From: Euglena gracilis
Lineage: Eukaryota > Euglenida > Euglenophyceae > Euglenales
Assembly (NCBI GenBank): GCA_039621445.1
Contig: CP154954.1
Span: 10,807,521 to 10,871,520 of the forward strand
Direction: 5' to 3'
Length of the DNA stretch: 64,000 bases
The stretch's first letter is position 1, and every line of letters begins with the position of its first letter. The notes beneath the pieces were generated by a model. The model did not search any database, had not been told where the DNA came from, and saw only the letters and a list, made by a program, of their open reading frames with translations. Of the stretch, positions 54,001-62,465 are shown piece by piece. The position numbers and the translations under genes were made by a program.

Positions 54001-54680
54001 TCCCCCCCCCTGGCCTGCCCCTAGCACCCCCCCCCGTGGGGTAGGCACCCGACTAAGCACAAGCCTGGTGGGGAGTGAAATACGAGGGTATTTGATGTGT
54101 CATGAGAGGGAGGGGGAAATGAAGCGGGGAAAATCTGAGAGCTGTTGCCTGCCCCAGTCAGAAGGATCCGCTCTGCCCCGGAGGAGAAAGCATACGCAGC
54201 GGTGGTGAATGCGCGGCACACGTCGATGACAATCTGTGGCGGACAGCAGCGCGCAGGGAAGGCGGGTGGGTGGGAGATGCAGGCCACTGAGACCACAACA
54301 ATTCCAGGGGCAGAAAAAAAATGAATGCATCAGTAAAATTCAAAATGAGTCTGAGTATCAGAAAGCCTCTCGATGGACTGGTAATATATCTCATGTGTTC
54401 GGGAGCAGGAGCAAATTGTACAGGGCGAGCAAACACATCAAAGCTGCCAGATGTATTCGTTGAAACAGGGAAAGGGGTCGGTTGTTGGTATATCGGTTTG
54501 ACAAGCCAATGAGAAAGATGAGCCCCCGGATGCCGTCGAGCCAATCCAGGCGGCGTCCCCAAGCGACGGTCCGGCCACTACGCCTGTTGCCCCGGGACTC
54601 TCCTCCAGCGCCAGGAAGCGGATGTCCTTGATGGGGCCCATAGAGACTGGCCCGGCCACACCGGACGGGGGTTGGCCGCC
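44905..54680 (-). CDS. comB: Gene span: ComB-type 2-phosphosulfolactate phosphatase, nine exons
   Basis: The assembled product is about 260 residues, close to the 230-250 usual for ComB. The family hydrolyses 2-phospho-3-sulfolactate to sulfolactate; it was defined in archaeal coenzyme M synthesis and is widespread in bacteria. Motifs in order: IVIDVCRAFTTAAYAF; ATVDEALALRQSVPG; GE...GGLPVATFDLWNSP; QRTTAGTQGVVRAAGA; VSVSMVMTG; PACAEFLAALLRG; then DIDLCQQPDVFPFAM and a short tail to TGA. The GTQG-type motif follows the proteobacterial subfamily more than archaeal ComB. Most introns lack usable GT-AG and have complementary ends. All exons are on one strand and in order. An upstream first exon is implied by the acceptor at 54681. 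Function in this host is inferred only from the family. Confidence 0.85.
45217..45630. mobile_element. 410-bp MITE (TAACCCCCC...TAATAAGTGC family), copy 1
   Basis: Termini GTAACCCCCCCTCCCCTAAT and the mirror image ending GGGAGGGGGGGGGTTA. Internal words GGGGTGCGCACTTATTAGGG recur at both ends. A close second copy lies at 56253-56660. It sits just inside the intron between exons 8 and 9 of the ComB-type gene. Confidence 0.85.
46133..46292. repeat. Dispersed repeat, copy similar to 62510-62660
   Basis: CACCCCCCTGTGCGCACCGT, then TTTCTCCCTTCTTCTGGCCT and CGCCTCCGACCCTTT have close counterparts in the same order at 62520-62640. Confidence 0.7.
46344..46440 (-). CDS. comB: comB exon 8
   Basis: Encodes QPADVRDFLTWRPDYMAASG then QAIPDDLRPNFG. 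It joins exon 7 as ALLRG-QPADV and exon 9 through phase 1 at GGCC|. The intron edges pair: GAGGGAG here with CTCCCCC near 45020. Confidence 0.75.
46722..46763 (-). CDS. comB: comB exon 7 (42 nt)
   Basis: Encodes PPACAEFLAALLRG, the conserved D/E-x-ACAEYL-x-ALL helix. The downstream intron starts CAAGGCCATCGCC and ends GGCGACGCCCTG (46459-46448), complementary with two mismatches, and GGGGCA is repeated at both exon edges in phase. Confidence 0.8.
46764..47960. other. Intron 6 of the ComB-type gene
   Basis: Ends pair as GGCCCCC/GGGGGCC. A GT-AG alternative (GTGAAG at 47972 to GGGGCAG) also keeps frame and would drop a few residues. Contains CA repeats (47120-47245) and a copy of the dispersed G/C-tract family (47440-47690). 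Confidence 0.6.
47120..47246. repeat. CA microsatellite
   Basis: Imperfect (ACACAC)n with ACAACACA interruptions. Confidence 0.9.
47961..48012 (-). CDS. comB: comB exon 6 (52 nt)
   Basis: Encodes VPEPVSVSMVMTGVKLD, the family's V-x-x-V-x-TG strand. The upstream intron ends AGCGGTGGCA (48022-48013), complementary to TGCCACCGCT at the end of exon 5. Confidence 0.8.
48023..49364. other. Nonconventional intron 5 of the ComB-type gene
   Basis: 10-bp perfect complementary ends (49374-49365 with 48022-48013). Contains G/C-tract repeats with GTGACAGTTTCC words at 48720-48860, similar to those at 30270-30550 and 47700-47810. No gene recognised. Confidence 0.65.
49375..49509 (-). CDS. comB: comB exon 5
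   Basis: Encodes IQRTTAGTQGVVRAAGAALL then LTASFAVATATARHVLQYAA. IQRT-x-AGTQG is the most diagnostic motif of the bacterial ComB family. The upstream intron edge is a 13-bp GC-only inverted repeat. Confidence 0.9.
49560..50040 (-). pseudogene. Reverse transcriptase fragment inside an intron of the ComB-type gene
   Basis: The minus frame near 50000 reads NFFHTFHYIDDILGF (Y-x-DD catalytic box), followed by FLGMRIT, and then KPQRYVERTSIHTKD. After a frame shift near 49770 it continues LKGLLVRAGTVTNTMVAFKE and ARGFTQRALTDSFESYMRDYW. Order and motifs match the thumb and downstream region of protist/algal reverse transcriptases. It is truncated at both ends. Confidence 0.7.
50952..51041 (-). CDS. 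comB: comB exon 4
   Basis: Encodes RLVGGLPVATFDLWNSPVQV then KAADLRGCTL. GGLPV-x-x-FD-x-x-NSP is a hallmark of ComB. Upstream edge: AAACGGCGCCGTG (51054-51042). Downstream edge: CGCCCCGCCGCCC (50950-50938), complementary to 49528-49516. Confidence 0.9.
51055..52587. other. Interior of nonconventional intron 3 of the ComB-type gene
   Basis: Bounded by perfect 13-bp inverted repeats (52600-52588 and 51054-51042) that contain the palindrome ACGGCGCCGT. The same 10 bp is therefore also a direct repeat in equal phase at the two exon edges. Holds hairpin-family copy 2 (51204-51280) and a G/C-tract repeat (51390-51800). No gene. Confidence 0.7.
51204..51280. repeat. GTCCAACGACC hairpin family, copy 2
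   Basis: CTATGTCCAACAACTGG, a G-tract, then GGTCGTTGGACATAGGGGG. Confidence 0.75.
52601..52687 (-). CDS. comB: comB exon 3
   Basis: Encodes QWPLATVDEALALRQSVPGS then KIIGEA. The 5' boundary is uncertain within 52675-52700: GTTGAGCAG is a possible acceptor, while GATCCTCCTG nearby resembles GATCCTTCTG at the end of exon 2. A GT-AG reading (G|GTGAGG at 52607 to TATGAG) would replace the conserved Gly-Glu and is less likely. Confidence 0.8.
52912..52940. repeat. Poly-A run
   Basis: About 26 A's after TTAG; it could be a retroposed A-tail, but no body is recognised next to it. Confidence 0.8.
52997..53115. repeat. GTCCAACGACC hairpin family, copy 3
   Basis: TTGTCCAACGACCGACC at the left; ACGTCGTTGGACATAAAGGGG at the right is split by two bases relative to the other copies. 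Confidence 0.65.
53320..54070. repeat. Dispersed G/C-tract family copy with (ATGCAAAAAA)n
   Basis: Nested GTGCCTGCCC...GCAGGCAC inverted repeats around C/G tracts, 'GAAAATGGCCGTTTCC' and GCGCCTTCGGCGC. ATGCAAAAAA units (53598-53995) carry three diverged copies of TTTTCC(A/G)GGGCAAAATA. Confidence 0.7.
54153..54233 (-). CDS. comB: comB exon 2
   Basis: Perfect acceptor CTGTCCGCCACAG at 54234, phase 0. Encodes IVIDVCRAFTTAAYAFSSGA then ERILLTG, the Mg-binding VIDV and R-x-TTT-like loop of ComB. The 3' edge has no GT; GCAGGC at 54152 may act as a GC donor or nonconventional edge. Confidence 0.85.
54582..54680 (-). CDS. comB: comB exon 1 as found
   Basis: Acceptor CCTCTCTGCAG at 54681, phase 0; donor GGC|GTAGTG (or GTA|GTGGCC three bases on), phase 0, fits exon 2. 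Encodes MGPIKDIRFLALEESPGATG, the short N-terminal strand preceding VIDV. A Met codon occurs internally but the strong acceptor argues for an upstream exon. Confidence 0.65.
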
Positions 54681-54729
54681 CTGCAGAGAGGTTCAGGAAT
54701 ATGATGGCGCAGGTGAAATATTCACATTC

Positions 54730-55500
54730 ATTTGTTTATTTATAACATATTTTTAAATTTAAATAATATATTTTTGTGTTCATTTACATACCAATTTATG
54801 GGAAGTATGTTTACTATATATTATCCATTTAATCATAATATACATTCTATTATATTTTTAGACACCCATTCTGCCAAGGTGCGGTGCTGTCCAAAATGCA
54901 TTCCAGTTGCGGTTCGTGTGTCCCTGGTTGAATTTGCAAGCGCACTCCGGAGAGCCATGATTACAAAACCCGGGGGGGTTTGGCCCCCGGGGTTTTGGTC
55001 TCAAGCGAAAATTGACCGCAATGCGAAGAAAAAAAATTCACCGAGAATACCCAGCTCCAGTCAAGTTGCTGATTTTTTGACCCTTCTGTGGGAAGGGTTC
55101 GGGTCAAATGCCAATCAGTCACTCAGGAATACTCTGACCCACACATGGACAGAATGGTTTGCACAGTTATGCGGACGTTCACCAATGGCCCACCCACACT
55201 GCGAAGGAATACTAATCAAAGGTGGGCTTGTCGTCACCACTACTCAACACCTCTGGTGCGCTGTTTGGTGTGCTCTGGTGTTATTCTGTCTCGTCAAGGC
55301 ACACTCCCAGCACATCGGGGTTTTTTGCTTCGCCATTTTTATAAAGTTTTTTAAACATAAAGTTTAATTTTTATAAAGTTTACATATATAATTTTATTTT
55401 TATAAAAATTTTATATATGAAGTTATTATTATTATTATTAATTATTACATTTGTATAAAGTTTTTTTTGGCGCTTTTTTATAAAAAACGAGGTCGGTCAG
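54730..55500. other. AT-rich stretch with possible retroelement debris
   Basis: A 211-codon plus frame (54732-55367) includes RVSLVEFASALRRAMITKPG, loosely like the N-terminal part of protist reverse transcriptase ORFs, between AT-rich ends. The match is too weak to call a gene. Confidence 0.3.
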
Positions 55501-56252
55501 GGTTTGGCGAGGGGTAGCCCCCCTGGGTATGTCAAGGTCAGTCGGGCAGGGCCAGCGGACTTCCAGGCAGAAGTCTAGGGAGGTGGTGGTGGTGGGGAGT
55601 CAACACACCCAGCAACAAACGGACGCAGATGTTTTGAGTGGTTGCCAGCTCAAACGGGATGGTGGGAGACGGATGGAAAAATATTGCAACAGACACGGAG
55701 GGGGAGGGCGGGAGATTGGGCTGACGCATGGGTCACCATCCACACAGACAGGGTAATAAATGAGAGAGGGGGGTTGCGTTGCAGGCGTTATTGCCCAACA
55801 AATGGGCAAACCCATATAAAAATCAAAATTTGTCCAGTGCAAAAATCCGGGGGAAAATAAGATTTGGTTGATAAAGGTGGGTCACCCCCCCCCTTCCATT
55901 GGAGGGAGAGGGGTCCAGACTCCGGACCTCCCCCTCCCCTTTGCACAAAACCGGCGTTCACTTCGTACCCTGCGTGCAGCCCGACCGTGCTGAGGGGGCA
56001 CTGGCAGCGTGGACGAGCCATGCTATGGGGTAGGGCAGCGGCAGGCCTGACGTGTTGAAATGTGTACGTCAGCAAACGTCATTCCGCATGGCTGTGCGCT
56101 GGCGGGCCAGCCAGAAGGATCCACGTTTGCATTTCGGTGCCACGAACTCGTTCGGCACATACCCACACCCCAGTTTCTTGCTGCGCCGTGCAACCTGGCT
56201 TGGCCACGAACCGCCACCACTCTCGTGTTGGGCTGTGGAACAAATGCGGACA

Positions 56253-56660
56253 TAAACCCTCCCCTAATAAGTGCACGGGTGCGCGCATTTTAAGGACGTA
56301 GTTTCGGACCCCAAGGGGTGCGCACTTATTAGGGCAGTGCGCACTTTTTAGGGCAAAGCCAACAATACTGACATTGCCCCCGCTCTTTTTCAATTCCCCC
56401 CCAATTTTGTGATTTCAAGCTATGAGTCAAGTGATTATGTGTCAAATGTGTTAAATTTGGGCTTGGACGATAGAAATATTTGGTCTGAGAAGGACAGTTC
56501 TGAGAATTATGTGTGCTTTCCGACCTGAGATATGACAATGATTTCTCCTTTTGGGGGGTGCGCACTTTTTAGGGAGGTGGTTTCGGACCCTTGGGGGGGG
56601 TGCACTTATTAGGGCACTGCGTACAATTAGGGCACTGCGCACATATTAGGGGGGGTTTAC
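56253..56660. mobile_element. 410-bp MITE (TAATAAGTGC family), copy 2
   Basis: Nearly identical to 45217-45630 over its length: the GGACGTAGTTTC, GGGCAGTGCGCACTTTTTAG and TGTGCTTTCCGACCTGAG words are shared in order. Ends ATAAACCCTCCCC and GGGGGGGTTTA. Confidence 0.85.
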
Positions 56661-56838
56661 CTTTTTTGGGATAAATGGAGGTCTGCGGGGATTATTTGTG
56701 GAGACATATGGCTAAGGTATCCAAATGCCATGGAGACCCGATAATCTGGTGACCATTGAGTATGACTGAATACCCCCCATATTGGCCACACCACGACGCT
56801 GACAATTTCCCAGGCAAGACGTCGGCAAATTCTCAGGC

Positions 56839-57632
56839 ATGATAACGGAGGTAGGTTTGCCAAGCAGAGAAGGATTTTCAATTTCAAAAAATAACTTTGG
56901 GGGTAAAAAACAAGCAAAACAGGGGGGTCAACAAAAAAAAGGGGGTACATCTTCTTCCAAGAAGGTGGGCCTACCCAAATCACGTTCCCAGGTACGCAAG
57001 GAGCTTAAGAAAAACTCTCCGATGTTCGCAGGGAAAGAGCGGAGACAAGATGGGAAGAGCGAATGGGAATGGGGAGGAAACATTTCACAAGCAGCGTGCG
57101 AGAAGTTTCAGGCACACCAGCGCACGTGTTGTGCTTGCTTGTCTAATTGCAAGCAATTTACTGGGGAAAAAAACACTGGACCTAACAGTAATCCAATCCA
57201 GGACACAGGGAACAAGACGCCAACTTCTCAAGCAGGAAGGGAGTTGGTGGCACGTGTGATACCACCTTCAAAAAGCAAAACTATTTTAAACCTTTCTCTG
57301 AAATGTGCTTTGTGAATAACCAACACTTATTAAAAAAAAGACACACACACACACACACACACACATCAATTAAAAGTTTTCTTAACTCACACTTGCAACC
57401 CAATTTTTCTTATATATCAATCGGTCCGACAACTGTCTTTATTCACCCAAATTGCCACCAAACGAGAATGTTTCAGGACAATGTTTCCCCCATTTTCTAC
57501 GCTGCCTGCGCGGCCGCTCTCAGTCTGTTGGCGTTGGCAATTCAAGAGAGCAAAGGGGCTGTAATTGGTCGCAAAGCAAAGTCCCCGGGAGGTTTAATCT
57601 TTCGTTGGCAAACGGCTGCAAAAATGTACTGA
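56839..57632 (+). other. Overlapping unrecognised open frames
   Basis: Two plus frames (56839-57315 and 56897-57259) and a third (57470-57632, with ACAAALSLLALAIQ) are open. None matches a family I know, and the block lacks the GC bias of real exons here. A CA microsatellite lies at 57340-57366. Confidence 0.25.
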
Positions 57633-58077
57633 AAAAACATGTCAATTTTGGTCCCTGGAGTACGCTGCCAAATAAACGCCGTCCAAAAAAATCAGAACGG
57701 AGGGAAACAGTGGAGGGTCCCACCCAACTACGACAACAGGGTGTTCATATTGGGGGGGGGGGTATGCGCAACATGTGCCGGGGCTGTCGGAGCAAATTGA
57801 AGTGAGAAGAGGAAGCGTCGCAGAAAGAATTCCTAACAGTTACACAATATGGAGTACAATGCGGCTTAAGCGACCGCCATTAAGAGGAAGGCAGGCTGCT
57901 GTCTTCTGCCTCAGTCAACATAATGCGGACTGACAAACAGAGTGAATCTCTGTTGCACAGCAAAATCGGAGCAAACCACCGCGGGGGCAAGAAATCCAGG
58001 AAAACGCTGCTGTGGATGTTGAGACTCCAGTTTTTTGATTGGATTGAAATGATGGGCTCGAAATTCCTTTCCTGTAA

Positions 58078-58133
58078 ACTCTGAATCGACACCCAGGTGC
58101 GGGGTCGAAGGCGCCTGGGTCTCGATTCAGAGT
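58078..58133. repeat. Hairpin: CTCTGAATCGA...TCGATTCAGAG
   Basis: Two arms of about 20 bp with two mismatches around CACCCAGGTGCGG / GCGCCTGGGT. Confidence 0.8.
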
Positions 58134-58591
58134 TTTTTAGGACCTGGGGATCCAGACCCACCCACCCCATGGGAGGGGGCGGAGCGGGGAACTACTTTTG
58201 GGGTGTCAATATTTGGGGCCAAAAGTTTTCCGGCACTTCGCGGCGAAAATCAAGGAAAGCCCCGCCTCGCTGTCCGCAATGCCAGAGCTTTTTTTATTAT
58301 TGCTGAACTTTAAATGCGGAGGGCAGAAGCACAAAAAATAAACACTACCCGTTATAATCAAGATAGAGAATACAGTTTCGTGACCCGGGGGGTGGGTGGG
58401 TCCCGGCCGAGCCCTCCCCCAGGGGAAAGTGGGGGTCGGGCCCAGTGCCTAATCAGGGACGTGTTGACAGCTCTGAGAGCCCCTCATCCCGCCTCGAAAC
58501 TGCCAAGGACTGATTTTTTTCGGGGGTTTGGAAGCCGGCCGAGGGTGGAGATACATGAGAAAAAGATACATGAGAAAAGGATATACCTCCC

Positions 58592-58702
58592 CCCCCCTTG
58601 TCCAACGACCGCTAATGTTCGTCTCTGACCGGGGGGGTGGTCGTTAAAATGGCCAATGTTCGTCTCTGACCAGGGGGGGAGGTCGTTAGACAAGGGGGGA
58701 AG
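58592..58702. repeat. GTCCAACGACC hairpin family, copy 4
   Basis: CCTTGTCCAACGACC ... GGTCGTTAGACAAGGGGG, with two internal copies of AATGTTCGTCTCTGACC. Confidence 0.8.
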
Positions 58703-59019
58703 GATTTCCGGCGCGTCTCGCTGTAAATTTTTGGCGCTTCGCGCCTGACAATAGCCATTCTAAAAATGCCAACAATGTCCACAAAATATTCACAAAAATG
58801 CCCAAAAATACCCAAAATCACCAAAATGACACAAAATGGCCAAAAATGCCGTAAAGGTGTTCATATTGACCCCAATTAGCCCAACATTTGCCCAAATCAA
58901 TGCAAAATGGTCCCAAATTAGCAAATAATAAACCCAAACTGCCCAAGAGGGGGACTTGTGGGAAAATTGTCCAAAAAATGGGTTTAATTCTTCAAAATAT
59001 GTAAAAAAAAAATGCGAAA

Positions 59020-59136
59020 AATCAGAGAGAGGTGCTTGCCCACAACGACGCCTTCTGCAAGGTCACCATTCGAGCGACGGTAGAGAACACAACAACCCAC
59101 TGGGTAGTGGTTCATCACAGAAGTCAGAGAAGCTGC
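59020..59136 (-). CDS. Putative orphan exon
   Basis: The minus strand has a good acceptor (TTTTGTTCTTTGCAG at 59137) and an open frame ASLTSVMNHYPVGCCVLYRR then SNGDLAEGVVVGKHLSL. The V-x-YR-x-x-NGD-x-x-EGVV pattern is Tudor-like in spacing, but that is only an impression. The downstream boundary is not clear. Confidence 0.35.
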
Positions 59137-59211
59137 AAAGAACAAAATCAAAAGCAAGAACATTATCAAGTCTCAATTCCCCAAGATCGTATTCGAAAAG
59201 ATCGTCTCTGA

Positions 59212-59266
59212 CCGGGGGGGGGGGGTGGTCGTTGGACAAGTCCGGTCGTTGGACAAGGGGGGGGGT
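59212..59266. repeat. GTCCAACGACC hairpin family, copy 5
   Basis: TCGTCTCTGACC, a G-tract, GGTCGTTGGACAAGTCC, then GGTCGTTGGACAAGGGGG: the right arm is duplicated. Confidence 0.75.
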
Positions 59267-59949
59267 ATGAGAAAACTCGTTGAAAGAACCCTGGAAGGAG
59301 GTTCTTTCAACAAATAGAAGGACGCGGCCTACCGCGGCCCAACCAAACTGCAAACAACGATTACAAAGTGAGTTAGACTTAAGGTTCACCGGCAAAAAGT
59401 TGAGCCCATCCCCCTCATTGTTGTCATGATGTCCGCTGCAGGGTGCTCCTGGAACCCATAACAGCAGCCCAACTAGGGTTAAAAAACATGGGGGACTGGA
59501 GGAAGGCCCTGAAGGCGCCGACCAAGGGTCCCCATGTGTATTAACCCTAATTGGCCAGTTGGGTGGCTATTTAGCTTGCCAGTGCTCTGCCGGGCCAATG
59601 CATGGTACTTTGCGAAGCAGTTGTGGTTTGGGTCACTGAAATTGTTGTGGTTGGGCGGCCGCGGCCGGCCACGGCCCTTCCAAAAAAAGGTTGGCTGCTG
59701 CCCAACCTCCTGTGAACCTCCCTGCCTTGACTGACCACCCCTAAAATTGTCATATGTTGCTACACTGCTTCCATATAAGACATCGAAGAAAAACACAAAG
59801 TTCCCAAAATATAAAATATAATATATAAACAGACGAACACAAGAACAAATCCCAAAATTTGGCCAAGGGTTGTGGTCCCCCCCCCGGGGTCCGGCCCTGG
59901 ATCACCCACCCCACCTTTCCGGTGGTCTTCTGAGTTAAAAAAAAAAAGA

Positions 59950-60180
59950 AGCCGTCCGCAGAACTGTTGGGCGGAGGGCCGCTGCTTGCCGTGCCCAGGC
60001 TCTCCCCGCTGGACCGCCGCCGGGGAGGACCCGGCGCCGGGGGTGGCCGCAGGCCCCCGGGGCGGGCGGCGCCGGCAGGCAGGATGGGCAGGCTGGACCG
60101 CCGCGCCGACCTGGGCAGCACCGTGGCCGGTAAGGCCCGCTGGACGAGCCCATCGAAGGCAGAGATGCACTCCCGCCTCC
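59950..60180. CDS. GC-rich putative exon, strand unresolved
   Basis: Composition is that of the confirmed exons. On plus, GTGCCCAG (59998) and G|GTAAGG (60130) bracket an open 131-nt block. On minus, frames are rich in Ser, Arg, Pro and Ala (VLPRSARRSSLPILPAGAA), like an organelle-targeting peptide, which would suit a 5' exon of the ComB-type gene. I could not decide. Confidence 0.35.
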
Positions 60181-60228
60181 CGACTGGATCGATGCTCAAC
60201 ACCAATTCACGTACCCAACATTCACACG

Positions 60229-60510
<282 letters not shown>

Positions 60511-61599
60511 ATCTCCAAATAAATTAAAAATGTAACGTCAATTTTTGTGCATTTTGAGGGAACAGGCCGCAACAAAATATAAAAATATACACGAGTTTTT
60601 GTAACTTTGGGAACGTGCTGAGCTTAAAAATACATTTGCATTGGCATAAAAAAAACAATGAAAACTATACAAAATAAATTGATGGAAAGTTCGTCTCAGG
60701 CGGAATCGGGTCCGAAGAACGTAACTGTCCTCAATCGGAGACATTTCCCAGCAGAAATAAACACCAAAAACGCCCAAAAAAATATTCAAAGAAATTTAAA
60801 CACAATGAAAAACAAAAAAATGAGCACCCCCCTCTCTCAGGGAAACAAGGGCCATTTTACGGGTAGATATCAGATTATGCAATTGCTCGACAACAAAAAA
60901 GAAAACAACATGGGAATTCCCCTCTTCACAGAGGCCTCAGCCATGGCAGCCCTGCTCTCCGTCTGCTGGGTAGCCCAATCTCCACCGTCCCCCCCCCCCC
61001 GAGCGCAGGCCAAATCGGGAGTCTCTGGGCCAGCGTCTGTTGCAGGAGGGGGCCATCAGTGCCATGGTTGGGGTCAGCCCAAGGGTCCAGGCGTCCTGAC
61101 TGACAGCCAGCGTGGCGCAAACTTGCGTAGTGTCCTGGTCTGCCGAGTTGCGCACACTTGTGTTGCAACGACTTAAATATAAAATTGGTTCAAAAAAGTG
61201 ATTATGCAATTCACAATGTCTGGGGATGTTGGGTAGAAGAGCAATTTCCCTGTGCATTATTGATCACATTGCAAAAAAAAAAATTGCAAAAACTTGCAAG
61301 GCAAAGAAAGCCTCAAAAAATAACCCTTTCCCAAAATTGCCGTTCTGCAAAAATGCGATTTTTCAAAATTCTGCATATCCAAAAAATATTGAAATTACAT
61401 CCCCCAGAGGTGTTTGGGAAGGTGGAGGCCCACCCAGCAGATGGCTGCCAAGGAAAATTTCCTTCAGCGCCGAAGGGAAAATTTGACCCAAAAAATCGGC
61501 GCCCCCGGAGGTGCGGGAAGGCCTGGTGACCCCCACCCACCAGTTCGGGGGTGGAGGTCGACCCCCACCCACCGGATTTCCAAGAAGTCCCACACAGCC

Positions 61600-61822
61600 C
61601 TGCACCTTGGGGCCTCGGCCTCCGGCTGCACGGGGACATGGAAATGCGCGCACAGCTCCTTCGCCGCCCGCTGCCGCACGGGCACGGCCAGCGGGGCCAG
61701 CAGAGCCGCCAGCCCGGTCTTCAGCAGGCGTTGATGGGCCCGGAGGTTCGCGGCGCTGATGCGGCCCTGCGCGACGAGCGGGTGGTGCTCGGGGGCAGGC
61801 AGCCAGGCAAGATGGAAGAACA
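61600..61822 (-). CDS. Putative orphan exon, unrecognised protein
   Basis: The GC-rich minus frame reads PEHHPLVAQGRISAANLRAH, then QRLLKTGLAALLAPLAVPVR and QRAAKELCAHFH, a plausible helical, partly hydrophobic protein with the same codon bias as confirmed exons. CAT|GTCCCC could be its donor. The antisense frame is Arg/Gln-rich and less protein-like. No family recognised. Confidence 0.45.
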
Positions 61823-62204
61823 ATTGTGTGCATGACAATTCTGGAAGCCGGGTGTCTGATACTCCCGCACATATTGTTATTGTTGTTATATTGTTATTAT
61901 TGTAAAGTTATACGGAAGGCACACATGCACATTGCCACAATTATATCCTGTGTTTTTTTCACCAGAATTTGAGGCACCCATTTTGTTGGAATTATTGGGC
62001 CATTGGCTCGTCAGGAGGACGCTGTCCACGACATAAGAAAGGAGCGTGGTGCCCTCGTCCCCAAAACCACGGAGCAGCCGTCGCCTGGGCGGCGAAATCC
62101 CCACTCGACCCCAAGCAGGTCGGGTCACCCGAGGGGGCCACGGTGGGCCGGTGCCCAGGGGGTCAAAATAGTTTATAGTTTTTTTGCGTTAATGATGGAA
62201 TAGG

Positions 62205-62300
62205 GTTAGGTGCGCGACTTAGGGTTAGGGTTAGGCCTAACTTATAGACGGGTGTTAGGTGTACAAGTTAGGCCTAACCCTAAGCCTAAGTCGTATATAT
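62205..62300. repeat. Interstitial telomere-like TTAGGG palindrome
   Basis: TTAGGGTTAGGGTTAGGCCTAAC on the left faces GTTAGGCCTAACCCTAAGCCTAA on the right, with a 25-bp spacer. Confidence 0.85.
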
Positions 62301-62465
62301 ATACACACACACACATATACATATATATACATACATACATGTGTGTGTGTGTATATATATACATATATATGTATATATGTATATATGTGTATATATGTAT
62401 ATATGTGTATATATGTACATATATATAGATATATATATTTATATATATATATATATATATATGCA
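62294..62465. repeat. AT/GT microsatellite
   Basis: (ATAC)n, (GT)n and (ATATGT)n blending into (AT)n; begins immediately after the telomere-like palindrome. Confidence 0.95.

Noticed and set aside
21224-54680. Ciliate-type germline DNA with pointers and scrambled segments
   Set aside because: Direct repeats at some exon edges and inverted exons fit superficially, but many junctions are ordinary GT-AG introns, stop codons are standard TGA, exons are GC-rich, and complementary intron ends are not a ciliate feature. Kept only as an analogy.
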